11,925 nt of DNA. It comes from CAYPEL01 sp964409635 (GTDB taxonomy: Bacteria; Pseudomonadota; Gammaproteobacteria; DSM-19610). Below, in pieces: positions 6,838 to 11,925 of the stretch (position 1 is its first letter; each line of letters opens with the position of its first letter). Below the pieces are notes generated by a model. That model was not told the DNA's origin and made no database searches. It saw only the letters and a list, made by a program, of their open reading frames with translations. Where the stretch lies: assembly GCA_964409635.1 (NCBI GenBank), contig CAYPEL010000085.1, positions 1-11,925 on the forward strand. Direction: 5' to 3'. The position numbers and the translations under genes are program-made.

Positions 6838-7232
6838 AACGCCCCGCAGCTACCTCGGGTTTGCGGCATGTCGCCCTCTATGCGCGGGATCTTGATGCGG
6901 CTGAACACTTTTATGTGCAACTGCTGGGGATGCGGGTCGAGTGGCGCCCCGACCGTGACAATGTGTATCTTACCTCGGGTAATGACAACTTGGCATTGCA
7001 TCGCGCCAGTGACAGCTACAAACCTGCCGAACACCAGCAGCTGGATCACATCGGCTTTATCATCCGCGCACCGGAGCAAGTCGACGAGTGGTATGAGTAT
7101 TTGTTATTTCATGGGATAGAGATGAAGTCCGAGCCGCGTACCCATCGTGATGGTGCACGAAGTTTTTATTGCGTTGGGCCAGAGAATCTTATTGTGCAAA
7201 TAATTTATCACCCGCCTATCGCAACGACCTGA
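6834..7232 (+). CDS. VOC (glyoxalase/extradiol dioxygenase fold) family protein
   Basis: A small single-domain pair of beta-alpha-beta-beta-beta units (132 aa). The first half has LRHVALYARDLDAAEHFYVQ (His12), the second LDHIGFIIRAPEQVDEWYEY (His72) and ends in ENLIVQIIYHP (Gln122). His/His/Gln at these places would suit a divalent metal site of the fold, which covers glyoxalase I, fosfomycin and bleomycin resistance proteins and dioxygenases; the substrate cannot be told. The ATGA overlap with yhfA and the 10-nt gap to speD put it in one transcript with them. Pseudomonas has yhfA next to speD without it, as far as I recall. Confidence 0.8.
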   Translation: MKRPAATSGLRHVALYARDLDAAEHFYVQLLGMRVEWRPDRDNVYLTSGNDNLALHRASDSYKPAEHQQLDHIGFIIRAPEQVDEWYEYLLFHGIEMKSEPRTHRDGARSFYCVGPENLIVQIIYHPPIATT

Positions 7233-7242
7233 CTAAGGCGCC

Positions 7243-8055
7243 ATGTCCGCACCTTCTGTCTCCCGTAAAATCAAGCTGGAAGGGTTTAACAACCTGACCA
7301 AGACGCTGAGTTTTAATATCTATGATATCTGTTATGCGAATACGCCAGCGCACCGGCGTGAATACATCGAATATATCGATGAAGCCTATAACGCCGAACG
7401 GTTAACCGGCATCCTCATCGGGGTCTGCACGATTATTGGCGCGAATATTCTGAATATTGCCCGTCAGGACTATGAGCCCCAGGGCGCCAGTGTGACCATG
7501 CTGATTGCTGAAGAAGACACCGCAGTAGCCAGCGCATCAGATGCGGCGAGTCCAGGGCCCTTGCCCGAAAGTGTGGCCTGCCATCTCGATAAAAGTCATG
7601 CCACCGTCCACACCTATCCCGAAAGCCACCCGGATAATGGTGTCAGCACTTTTCGCGCTGATATAGACGTATCGACCTGTGGTGTTATTTCACCTTTGAA
7701 GGCGTTGAATTACCTGATTCATAGCTTTGAGTCGGATATCGTGATTATGGATTACCGGGTGCGTGGTTTTACCCGTGACAGGCGCGGCAAGAAACATTTC
7801 ATCGATCACAAAATCAATTCAATACAAAATTTCCTATCCCGGGATACCCGCGAGCGCTACCAGATGATGGACGTAAACCTGTACCAGGAAAATATTTTTC
7901 ACACCAAGATGCGGTTGAAGGAATATAGTCTGGATGACTATTTATTCGGAGTCGGTGAAGAAGCGCTGACCCCGGCCGAAAGCCGGAAAATCAGCAAGCG
8001 TGTCGAGCATGAAATGATGGAGATATTTTACGGGCGGAATAGGGTGCGCACGTAG
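7243..8055 (+). CDS. speD: S-adenosylmethionine decarboxylase proenzyme
   Basis: Decarboxylates AdoMet to provide the aminopropyl donor for spermidine. It belongs to the longer E. coli-type family (264 aa in E. coli; 270 here). Self-cleavage is expected between Lys117 and Ser118 in HLDKSHATVHTYPESHP, giving the pyruvoyl cofactor from Ser118. Strongly conserved blocks: GFNNLTKTLSFNIYDICY, GANILNIARQDYEPQGASV, DVSTCGVISPLKALNYLIHS (Cys146), DYRVRGFTRD and VNLYQENIFHTKM. An AAGG ribosome site is 4 nt before the ATG. A slightly longer, Ala/Ser-rich linker (about 91-106) precedes the cleavage region. speE is not in the window. Confidence 0.97.
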   Translation: MSAPSVSRKIKLEGFNNLTKTLSFNIYDICYANTPAHRREYIEYIDEAYNAERLTGILIGVCTIIGANILNIARQDYEPQGASVTMLIAEEDTAVASASDAASPGPLPESVACHLDKSHATVHTYPESHPDNGVSTFRADIDVSTCGVISPLKALNYLIHSFESDIVIMDYRVRGFTRDRRGKKHFIDHKINSIQNFLSRDTRERYQMMDVNLYQENIFHTKMRLKEYSLDDYLFGVGEEALTPAESRKISKRVEHEMMEIFYGRNRVRT

Positions 8056-8069
8056 TGCTCTTTGATAGG

Positions 8070-8206
8070 AAACTCTGATTAATGCGTGAGAACCATAGGC
8101 GTGGCGTTAACTGCGTTGAACGCAACGCTGCTTGCATCGCAATTAGCACCGCTCTACAGCCTTTGTACGTCTGTAATGACAAGATGCATGCATTAATCAG
8201 AGGTTT
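8070..8206. mobile_element. MITE-like inverted-repeat element
   Basis: Terminal arms CTCTGATTAATGC (8073-8085) and its exact complement (8190-8202) enclose about 104 nt. Outside these, AAA pairs with TTT if one base is bulged, and three further pairs extend the inner side. The interior has a near-perfect palindrome TGCGTTGAACGCA (8112-8124) and no convincing gene. Size, ends and position in a convergent gap suggest a non-autonomous miniature element. TA dinucleotides lie at 8066-8067 and 8209-8210, which could be a target duplication, but this is weak. The T-run (8204-8209) after the second arm may let it end speD transcription. Confidence 0.55.
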
Positions 8207-8224
8207 TTTATGATGATTTTTTGG

Positions 8225-8875
8225 TTAAACCCAATATGCCGTCCCCGTCATAACTTTCGAAGCCAGCTGCATCAGTTTTTTAACCGGCTCAGGTAATTCA
8301 ACACCGCCTGAGGCGCTGGCTTTAGCGCCGTGTTGTGCTTCGTCCAGCTGCATTTGTTCGACAAGGGCACGGCTTTTTTTGTCGTTGTCCGGCAAGCGCT
8401 GCAAGTGCTTGTCGAGGTGGTTGACGACCTGGCGTTCGGTTTCGGCGATGAAGCCCAGGCTCCATTTGTCACCCATAGCACCGGCTGCTGCACCGATACT
8501 GAACGAGCCTAGATACCAGAGTGGGTTCAGCACACTGGTATGACTATCGAGTTCATGGACGCGTTGTGCGCACCAGTCGAGATGGTCATTTTCTTCCCGG
8601 GCGGCACGCTCCATCGTGCTGCGCGTTGTTGCAAGGCGGGCAGTCAGCGCTTGCCCCTGATAGAGCGCCTGTGCCGCCACTTCACCGGCGTGGTTGACGC
8701 GCATCAGCCGTGCAGATTCGGTGCGTTCTGCAGTGGATAATTCGGTTTCTTCAATTCTGGTTGACGGATTATCCCTTTCGGTAACCAGTGGTTTCCCTGC
8801 CAGGGTGCGCACGGCCTGATCGAAATTCATGATCAAGGTGTCAAAGGGCGTGTACTGTCTAGTTTGCATGCCCAT
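8225..8875 (-). CDS. coq7: Demethoxyubiquinol hydroxylase (Coq7-type di-iron enzyme)
   Basis: Hydroxylates 2-polyprenyl-3-methyl-6-methoxy-1,4-benzoquinol, a late O2-dependent step in ubiquinone synthesis at the membrane face. 216 aa. The di-iron ligands are present: Glu65 in NHAGE, Glu95 and His98 in REENDH, Glu147 in ETERQ, Glu179 and His182 in LDEAQH. HTSVLNPLWYLGSFSIGAAAG is the family's hydrophobic segment. The start is either 8875 or the Met two codons later (8869); MQTRQYTPFD resembles the Pseudomonas N-terminus (MSADRHYSPID), and neither has a clear ribosome site. It ends convergent with speD and is divergent from the ferredoxin gene. Confidence 0.95.
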   Translation of the reverse strand: MGMQTRQYTPFDTLIMNFDQAVRTLAGKPLVTERDNPSTRIEETELSTAERTESARLMRVNHAGEVAAQALYQGQALTARLATTRSTMERAAREENDHLDWCAQRVHELDSHTSVLNPLWYLGSFSIGAAAGAMGDKWSLGFIAETERQVVNHLDKHLQRLPDNDKKSRALVEQMQLDEAQHGAKASASGGVELPEPVKKLMQLASKVMTGTAYWV

Positions 8876-9007
8876 AGTTTATATCAAGTAGCAGTGAGTT
8901 GCTGTGCCATTTCTGTGCAGTGTGGCAGGCAGAGACCACACTTTACGCATTGGCCGGTGTACTCAGGATTCGGTGCTATCGGGTTCGGCAAACTGCAAGG
9001 ATCAGCT

Positions 9008-9013
9008 TATACT
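9008..9013 (+). promoter_or_regulatory. Possible -10 box for the ferredoxin gene
   Basis: TATACT matches the sigma70 -10 consensus at five of six bases, 35 nt before the ATG at 9049. The best -35 candidate (TTCGGC at 8984-8989, 18-nt spacer) is weak, so the call is tentative. The rest of the 8876-9048 divergent gap shows no other clear element. Confidence 0.35.
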
Positions 9014-9048
9014 GAGTGCATTGAATCAAAACAGCAGGATGGGCGGGC

Positions 9049-9366
9049 ATGGCTTATTACAAGTACCACGTTTTCTTTTGCACCAACCAACGCGATGGCG
9101 GCCGCGATTGTTGCCAGCGCTTTAATGCCAAGGAAATGCGCGATTATGCTAAACAACGCAGCAAGGCGCTGGGAATTGCTGGGCCAGGTAGCTGCCGAAT
9201 CAATTCGGCAGGTTGCTTAGACCGATGTCAGGAGGGTCCCGTGCTGGTCGTATACCCGGAAGGTACCTGGTATAGCTATGTGGATCAGGAAGATATCGAT
9301 GAGATTCTGGAGGAGCATCTGGTCAATAACCGAGTGGTAGAAAGACTTAAGCTTGAAAAACAATGA
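9049..9366 (+). CDS. Thioredoxin-like [2Fe-2S] ferredoxin
   Basis: A small acidic protein of 105 aa with the thioredoxin-like [2Fe-2S] ferredoxin pattern known from Aquifex and from the FeSII (Shethna) protein of Azotobacter. Likely cluster ligands are Cys11 (FFCTNQR), Cys21 or Cys22 (DCCQRF), Cys56 and Cys60 (GCLDRC); Cys49 is extra. VYPEGTWY and the DQEDIDEILEEHL helix are characteristic of the stand-alone bacterial form. Its partner is unknown. It lies opposite coq7, which needs electrons for its di-iron centre, but a link is only a guess. AGGA lies 9 nt upstream of the ATG. Confidence 0.88.
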   Translation: MAYYKYHVFFCTNQRDGGRDCCQRFNAKEMRDYAKQRSKALGIAGPGSCRINSAGCLDRCQEGPVLVVYPEGTWYSYVDQEDIDEILEEHLVNNRVVERLKLEKQ

Positions 9367-9435
9367 GTTATTTATTCCCGGAATAGGCGAACGTCTATAT
9401 TTTGAAGAAAAAGAGGAATAAAGTTTGAAAATAGG

Positions 9436-9463
9436 TTGACAGGAAAGAATTATATTATAAAAT
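9436..9463 (+). promoter_or_regulatory. Strong sigma70-type promoter in the gap before rplM
   Basis: A perfect -35 TTGACA (9436-9441), a 16-nt spacer and a -10 TAAAAT (9458-9463, five of six). The 40 nt before it are A-rich (about 9403-9433) like an UP element. Transcription would start at about 9471. No open reading frame follows before the terminator at 9540-9570, pointing to a short RNA product. Confidence 0.7.
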
Positions 9464-9470
9464 ACTTATT

Positions 9471-9570
9471 AACTGATCAGGCAACTCCCAACCATTGTTG
9501 CCCGGTCAGTCTCCTCCAATCCTCCTTTGGTGGTTATTTAAGCGCAACTTTAACCGTTGCGCTTTTTTTT
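9471..9570 (+). ncRNA. Candidate ~100-nt small RNA with an anti-Shine-Dalgarno loop
   Basis: Bounded by the promoter at 9436-9463 and an intrinsic terminator. Three hairpins are visible. The first pairs 9473-9485 with 9497-9509 (13 positions, one G-U, one A-C mismatch), with a C-rich loop UCCCAACCAUU. The second pairs 9513-9519 with 9527-9533 (one U-U mismatch) and exposes the 7-nt loop UCCUCCU. The third is the terminator. CUCCUCC also occurs just 5' of the second loop (9511-9517). Such loops are complementary to ribosome binding sites and recall anti-SD sRNAs such as the alphaproteobacterial CCUCCUCCC-loop family. I do not recognise it as a named RNA. An attenuator for rplM is the alternative. 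Confidence 0.55.
9540..9570 (+). terminator. Rho-independent terminator
   Basis: AAGCGCAAC (9540-9548) pairs perfectly with GTTGCGCTT (9556-9564) across a 7-nt loop, followed by an uninterrupted T-run to 9570. It would end the candidate small RNA and also any read-through from the ferredoxin gene. Confidence 0.9.
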
Positions 9571-9602
9571 GCCTGTTTTTCGGGCGGGTAGTGCCGCCGA
9601 CC

Positions 9603-9690
9603 TTGAACCTAGAAAAATCAGTTGAACCGTAGCGAGGGTAGCCAGTGCATTAGACGGCCGCAGTAGGTTCAACTGATTTTTTAGGTTGAA
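9603..9690. repeat. 88-bp palindromic element before rplM
   Basis: Arms 9603-9628 and 9666-9690 are inverted copies with one mismatch and one length difference, around a 37-nt centre. Each arm carries two copies of a heptamer: TTGAACC at 9603-9609 and 9622-9628, and its inverse GGTTCAA at 9666-9672 and, with one change, GGTTGAA at 9684-9690. The last copy overlaps the -35 of the rplM promoter. The centre contains GTAGCGAGGGTA, similar to the repeat before crp. It may be a miniature mobile element or a protein-binding array. There is no T-run after the hairpin. Confidence 0.65.
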
Positions 9691-9714
9691 TCCCTTGAGG
9701 GCATTCTGTACTAT
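9686..9714 (+). promoter_or_regulatory. Likely rplM-rpsI promoter
   Basis: TTGAAT (9686-9691), a 17-nt spacer and TACTAT (9709-9714), each four of six to consensus. This predicts a start near 9721 and a 40-nt leader. The -35 lies in the outer end of the palindromic element. Confidence 0.5.
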
Positions 9715-9760
9715 TCCCGCTCTTTTATGTAGCACGATCTTCTTTTTGGAGCAGTTCCTG

Positions 9761-10189
9761 ATGAAAACCTTCAGTGCAAAAGCGCATGAAGTACGGCGCG
9801 ACTGGTTTCTGGTCGATGCCGACGGCAAAACACTGGGCCGCCTGGCCAGTGAAATTGCCCGCCGTCTGCGCGGCAAACACAAAGCTGAATATACCCCGCA
9901 TGTCGATACCGGTGACTATATAGTGGTCGTTAATGCTGGCAAGTTGCGGGTCACTGGCCGCAAGGCAACTGACAAGATGTACCACCACCACACCGGCTAC
10001 ATTGGTAATCTGAAGTCCATCAGTTTCGAAAAAATGCAGGAAAAAGCACCGGGCCGGGTTCTGGAGCTTGCCGTCAAGGGCATGTTGCCAAAAAATCCGC
10101 TAGGCCGCAGCATGTTCCGCAAACTGAAAGTCTATGCTGGAAACGAACACAGTCACGCCGCGCAGCAGCCCAAAATGCTGGATATCTAA
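9761..10189 (+). CDS. rplM: Large ribosomal subunit protein uL13
   Basis: Early-assembling protein of the 50S subunit. The start at 9761 gives 142 aa, the exact usual length, beginning MKTFSAKAHEVRRDWFLVDA; GGAG lies 9 nt upstream. An upstream in-frame ATG at 9686 would add 25 hydrophobic residues that belong to the promoter and leader. Family marks: LGRLASEIARRLRGKHKAEY, HVDTGDYIVVVNA, MYHHHTGYIGNLK and the C-terminal AVKGMLPKNPLGR. It precedes rpsI by 22 nt in the standard L13-S9 operon. Confidence 0.98.
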   Translation: MKTFSAKAHEVRRDWFLVDADGKTLGRLASEIARRLRGKHKAEYTPHVDTGDYIVVVNAGKLRVTGRKATDKMYHHHTGYIGNLKSISFEKMQEKAPGRVLELAVKGMLPKNPLGRSMFRKLKVYAGNEHSHAAQQPKMLDI

Positions 10190-10211
10190 ATACAGAATCA
10201 GGAAATAGACT

Positions 10212-10601
10212 ATGAGTGAAACCTATTACGCAACCGGCCGCCGCAAAAGTTCTACCGCGCGTGTATTTCTGAGTAAGGGCAGTGGTGACATCACCATCAA
10301 CAAGCGTCCACTGGATCAGTACTTTGGCCGCCAGACTGCGCGCATGATTGTTCGTCAGGCGCTGGAAAAAGTTGAACTGGCAAACGACTTCAACGTTAAT
10401 GCGACGGTGAAAGGTGGCGGTACGACCGGTCAGGCCGGCGCCATTCGTCATGGTATTACTCGCGCATTAATTGCTTATAACGAAGAATTGCGCAGACCAC
10501 TGCGCAGCGCCGGGTTTGTAACTCGTGATGCGCGTGAAGTCGAGCGTAAGAAGGTGGGTTTGCACAAAGCACGCCGGGCACCGCAGTTCAGCAAACGTTA
10601 A
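10212..10601 (+). CDS. rpsI: Small ribosomal subunit protein uS9
   Basis: 30S subunit protein whose C-terminal tail reaches the P-site tRNA anticodon. 129 aa, one less than in E. coli. It starts MSETYYATGRRKSSTARVFL, carries TVKGGGTTGQAGAIRHGITRAL in the core and ends in the canonical basic tail RRAPQFSKR with the terminal Lys-Arg intact. AGGA lies 8 nt before the ATG. Cotranscribed with rplM; no intrinsic terminator is seen directly after it. Confidence 0.98.
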   Translation: MSETYYATGRRKSSTARVFLSKGSGDITINKRPLDQYFGRQTARMIVRQALEKVELANDFNVNATVKGGGTTGQAGAIRHGITRALIAYNEELRRPLRSAGFVTRDAREVERKKVGLHKARRAPQFSKR

Positions 10602-10618
10602 CACTTGTATTGCGGGGC

Positions 10619-10646
10619 TTGATCCTGAAGTCCTTTCCAGTAGACT
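10619..10646 (+). promoter_or_regulatory. Likely promoter of tRNA-Gln
   Basis: TTGATC (10619-10624), a 16-nt spacer and TAGACT (10641-10646), each four of six to consensus. The start would fall near 10653, a few bases before the mature tRNA. Read-through from rpsI could also supply this tRNA. Confidence 0.45.
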
Positions 10647-10658
10647 GTGATGCGTACT

Positions 10659-10732
10659 TGGCGGATCGTCTAACGGCAGGACAGAGGCCTCTGACGCCTC
10701 TAATCTAGGTTCGAATCCTAGTCCGCCAGCCA
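10659..10732 (+). tRNA. tRNA-Gln (anticodon CUG)
   Basis: A 74-nt cloverleaf with encoded CCA. The 7-bp acceptor stem TGGCGGA/TCCGCCA includes the U1-A72 pair typical of glutamine tRNA, with G73 as discriminator. The anticodon stem GAGGC/GCCTC holds the loop CTCTGAC, so the anticodon is CUG, reading CAG. The T arm is CTAGG-TTCGAAT-CCTAG. It is followed by a strong terminator, so it is a single-gene unit or the end of the rplM operon. Confidence 0.95.
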
Positions 10733-10741
10733 TAAAATGTG

Positions 10742-10766
10742 AACCCGCCATCAGGCGGGTTTTTTT
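10742..10766 (+). terminator. Rho-independent terminator after tRNA-Gln
   Basis: AACCCGCC (10742-10749) pairs perfectly with GGCGGGTT (10754-10761) over an ATCA loop, and the T-run continues to 10766. Confidence 0.92.
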
Positions 10767-10883
10767 GGTTATATCCGGTAAATGGGTTCTTTCTTCCCTT
10801 CACCACGCAACCAGCTTTTTTAAGGCGTAATCCCGCGGAAGTTATTCCTGATTTACCGCGCCGTGTGCAGTGTTTGTTGCAGG

Positions 10884-10889
10884 TATAAT
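10884..10889 (+). promoter_or_regulatory. Perfect -10 hexamer directly before ybeD
   Basis: TATAAT ends 6 nt before the ATG at 10896. A transcript starting seven bases after it would begin at the A of that ATG. No good -35 is seen at 16-18 nt (CCGTGT region), so activity is uncertain. Confidence 0.4.
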
Positions 10890-10895
10890 CAGGTG

Positions 10896-11162
10896 ATGGA
10901 TAAGCAAGACTCTCCGCTCAAGTTCCCCTGTGATTTTCCAATTAAGGCAATGGGTTTGGCGACGTCTGGCTTTGAGGTTAAGGCATTGGAGATTGTCCGC
11001 CGTCATGCACCGGATTTTGATGTTGAACAAATGCACAGTAATTCCAGCAAACAGGGGAAGTACATATCAGCGACTTTTAATATCTGTGCAACCAGCCAGC
11101 AGCAACTCGATACGATTTATCTCGAGCTGACAAGTTGCGATGACATTTTGGTTGTTTTGTGA
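10896..11162 (+). CDS. ybeD: YbeD / DUF493 family protein
   Basis: A small ferredoxin-like alpha/beta protein of 88 aa that sits before lipB in many gammaproteobacteria; its function is unknown, though the context suggests lipoate metabolism. Start at 10896: MDKQDSPLKFPCDFPIKAMG aligns with relatives (LEFP and FPIKVIG in others), and the frame from 10863 only adds an unrelated Cys-rich stretch. Family features: EIVRRHAPDFD, SKQGKYISATFNICATSQQQLDTIYLEL and the C-terminal VVL. AGGTG abuts the ATG and another AGG lies further up, so spacing for a classical ribosome site is poor. The stop overlaps the lipB start. Confidence 0.85.
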   Translation: MDKQDSPLKFPCDFPIKAMGLATSGFEVKALEIVRRHAPDFDVEQMHSNSSKQGKYISATFNICATSQQQLDTIYLELTSCDDILVVL

Positions 11163-11800
11163 TGACTGCCAAGCGTGCTATAAAAATAGAGCATCTGGGT
11201 TTGTGCGAATACCAGACTGTATGGCGCTCGATGCAGACTTTTACAGCGCAGCGTACAGGCAATACAACTGATCAGTGTTGGTTTCTTGAGCATAAGCCAG
11301 TATTTACCCTGGGGCTGAACGGTAAACGAGAACACTTGCTTACAGCAACCGATATCCCGGTTGTGCATGCTGACCGTGGTGGACAAATAACCTACCACGG
11401 TCCGGGTCAGCTAGTGATGTATCTGTTATTGGATATCAAGCGATTGGACATGGGGGTACAGCGACTAGTACAGGCTATGGAGTCTTTGGTCATTGACTGG
11501 TTGGCAGAGCAAGGTGTGGCTGCCGAGTCACGAAGAGATGCACCAGGTGTTTACGTACAAGGCGCCAAACTGGCTTCGCTAGGGCTGCGCATTAAACAGG
11601 GTTGTAGTTACCATGGCCTGTGTCTGAATGTTGATATGGACCTTGAGCCTTTTGCATCCATAAATCCCTGTGGTTTTGCTGGTATGCCGGTGACCCAGCT
11701 CTCAGCGCTGGGCATTAAAGTATCAATAGCTGAGATTGCGGATGCTTTGCAATCACATTTGTTGCACCGGCTAGGCTACACTATAACCTCCATTAAATAG
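11162..11800 (+). CDS. lipB: Octanoyl-ACP:protein octanoyltransferase
   Basis: Moves the octanoyl group from acyl carrier protein to the lipoyl domains of pyruvate and oxoglutarate dehydrogenases and GcvH, the first step of lipoate synthesis. 212 aa from the ATG at 11162, which overlaps the ybeD stop (TGATG); a GTG three bases earlier (11159) is an alternative. The signature HADRGGQITYHGPGQLVMYLLLD spans about 69-91. The catalytic pair is Lys136 in QGAKLASLGLRI and Cys170 in NPCGFAGMPVTQL, matching E. coli Lys135 and Cys169. CSYHGLCLNVDMDL is also conserved. lipA follows after 12 nt. Confidence 0.96.
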   Translation: MTAKRAIKIEHLGLCEYQTVWRSMQTFTAQRTGNTTDQCWFLEHKPVFTLGLNGKREHLLTATDIPVVHADRGGQITYHGPGQLVMYLLLDIKRLDMGVQRLVQAMESLVIDWLAEQGVAAESRRDAPGVYVQGAKLASLGLRIKQGCSYHGLCLNVDMDLEPFASINPCGFAGMPVTQLSALGIKVSIAEIADALQSHLLHRLGYTITSIK

Positions 11801-11812
11801 GTACCGTATCGA

Positions 11813-11925
11813 ATGACGGATCAACCCAACAAGCATCAACGTGGTGCGGAAAAAATTGCGCGCATTCCGATCAAGGTAGAAAGAACCTTGCATGCCCCGC
11901 GTAAGCCCCACTGGATTCGCGCTCG
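11813..11925 (+). CDS. lipA: Lipoyl synthase, N-terminal part (runs off the window)
   Basis: Only the first 37 codons are inside the window. ARIPIKVERTL..RKPHWIRAR matches the start of LipA (RIPVK...KPDWIR in Pseudomonas), a radical-SAM enzyme that inserts the two sulfurs into protein-bound octanoate. The radical-SAM and auxiliary cluster cysteines lie beyond the window end. It follows lipB directly, as expected; AGGT at 11799-11802 is 10 nt before the ATG. Confidence 0.82.
   Translation, partial: MTDQPNKHQRGAEKIARIPIKVERTLHAPRKPHWIRA

Noticed and set aside
7991..8182. A small minus-strand frame through the speD end and the MITE-like element
   Set aside because: It crosses the conserved end of speD and a repeat element; such frames are common inside palindromic repeats and show no protein features.
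8864..9220. A plus-strand open frame spanning the coq7 upstream region into the ferredoxin gene
   Set aside because: It overlaps the clearly conserved ferredoxin in another frame and has no recognisable family or ribosome site.
9686..9760. Upstream ATG extending ribosomal protein L13 by 25 hydrophobic residues (signal-like)
   Set aside because: L13 is cytosolic and exactly 142 aa from the ATG at 9761, which has a GGAG site; the extension coincides with the promoter and leader.
10777..10858. Inverted repeat CGGTAAAT/ATTTACCG between the tRNA terminator and ybeD
   Set aside because: Only 8 bp with a wide spacer and no T-run or association with a gene start; likely chance.
1..11925. CRISPR arrays, toxin-antitoxin pairs, phage or defence genes
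   Set aside because: No regularly spaced repeats and no such genes were seen; every protein gene belongs to a common housekeeping or widespread family.

Overview
The window is an ordinary chromosomal stretch of a gammaproteobacterium. The gene order (rpe-gph-trpE, trpGDC, then crp/vfr opposite an OsmC-family gene, speD and coq7) and the protein sequences resemble Pseudomonas. It is probably not Pseudomonas itself: trpE and trpG are adjacent here, and the protein identities look only moderate by eye. Genus is not claimed.

Layout. 1-1375: rpe (5' end outside the window) and gph, translationally coupled. 1376-1525: a structured leader before trpE. 1526-5439: trpE, trpG, trpD and trpC, an uninterrupted run covering the first steps from chorismate to indole-3-glycerol phosphate. 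5471-5534: a REPIN-like inverted repeat between the convergent trpC and crp/vfr. 5546-6190 (minus): a cAMP receptor protein of the Crp/Vfr type, divergent from yhfA (OsmC family), with a near-consensus CRP box between them. 6415-8055: yhfA, a VOC-fold gene and speD, closely packed or overlapping. 8070-8206: a MITE-like inverted-repeat element in the speD/coq7 convergent gap. 8225-8875 (minus): coq7 for ubiquinone synthesis. 9049-9366: a thioredoxin-like [2Fe-2S] ferredoxin. 9367-9760: a gene-poor gap holding a promoter plus terminator unit that looks like a ~100-nt small RNA, a palindromic element and the rplM promoter. 9761-10601: rplM-rpsI. 10659-10732: tRNA-Gln(CUG) with its own promoter and terminator. 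10896-11925: ybeD, lipB and the start of lipA (lipoate attachment and synthesis).

Most protein genes are housekeeping genes. The less expected signals are non-coding: (1) a 20-nt imperfect inverted repeat in the trpE leader that would bury the trpE ribosome binding site and encloses a tiny ORF with two Trp codons; (2) the candidate sRNA at 9471-9570, whose middle hairpin shows UCCUCCU, an anti-Shine-Dalgarno sequence, in its loop; (3) three different palindromic elements sitting in gene-boundary gaps. One coding oddity is that rpe appears to lack the conserved metal-binding/catalytic Asp of its HxDxMD motif.
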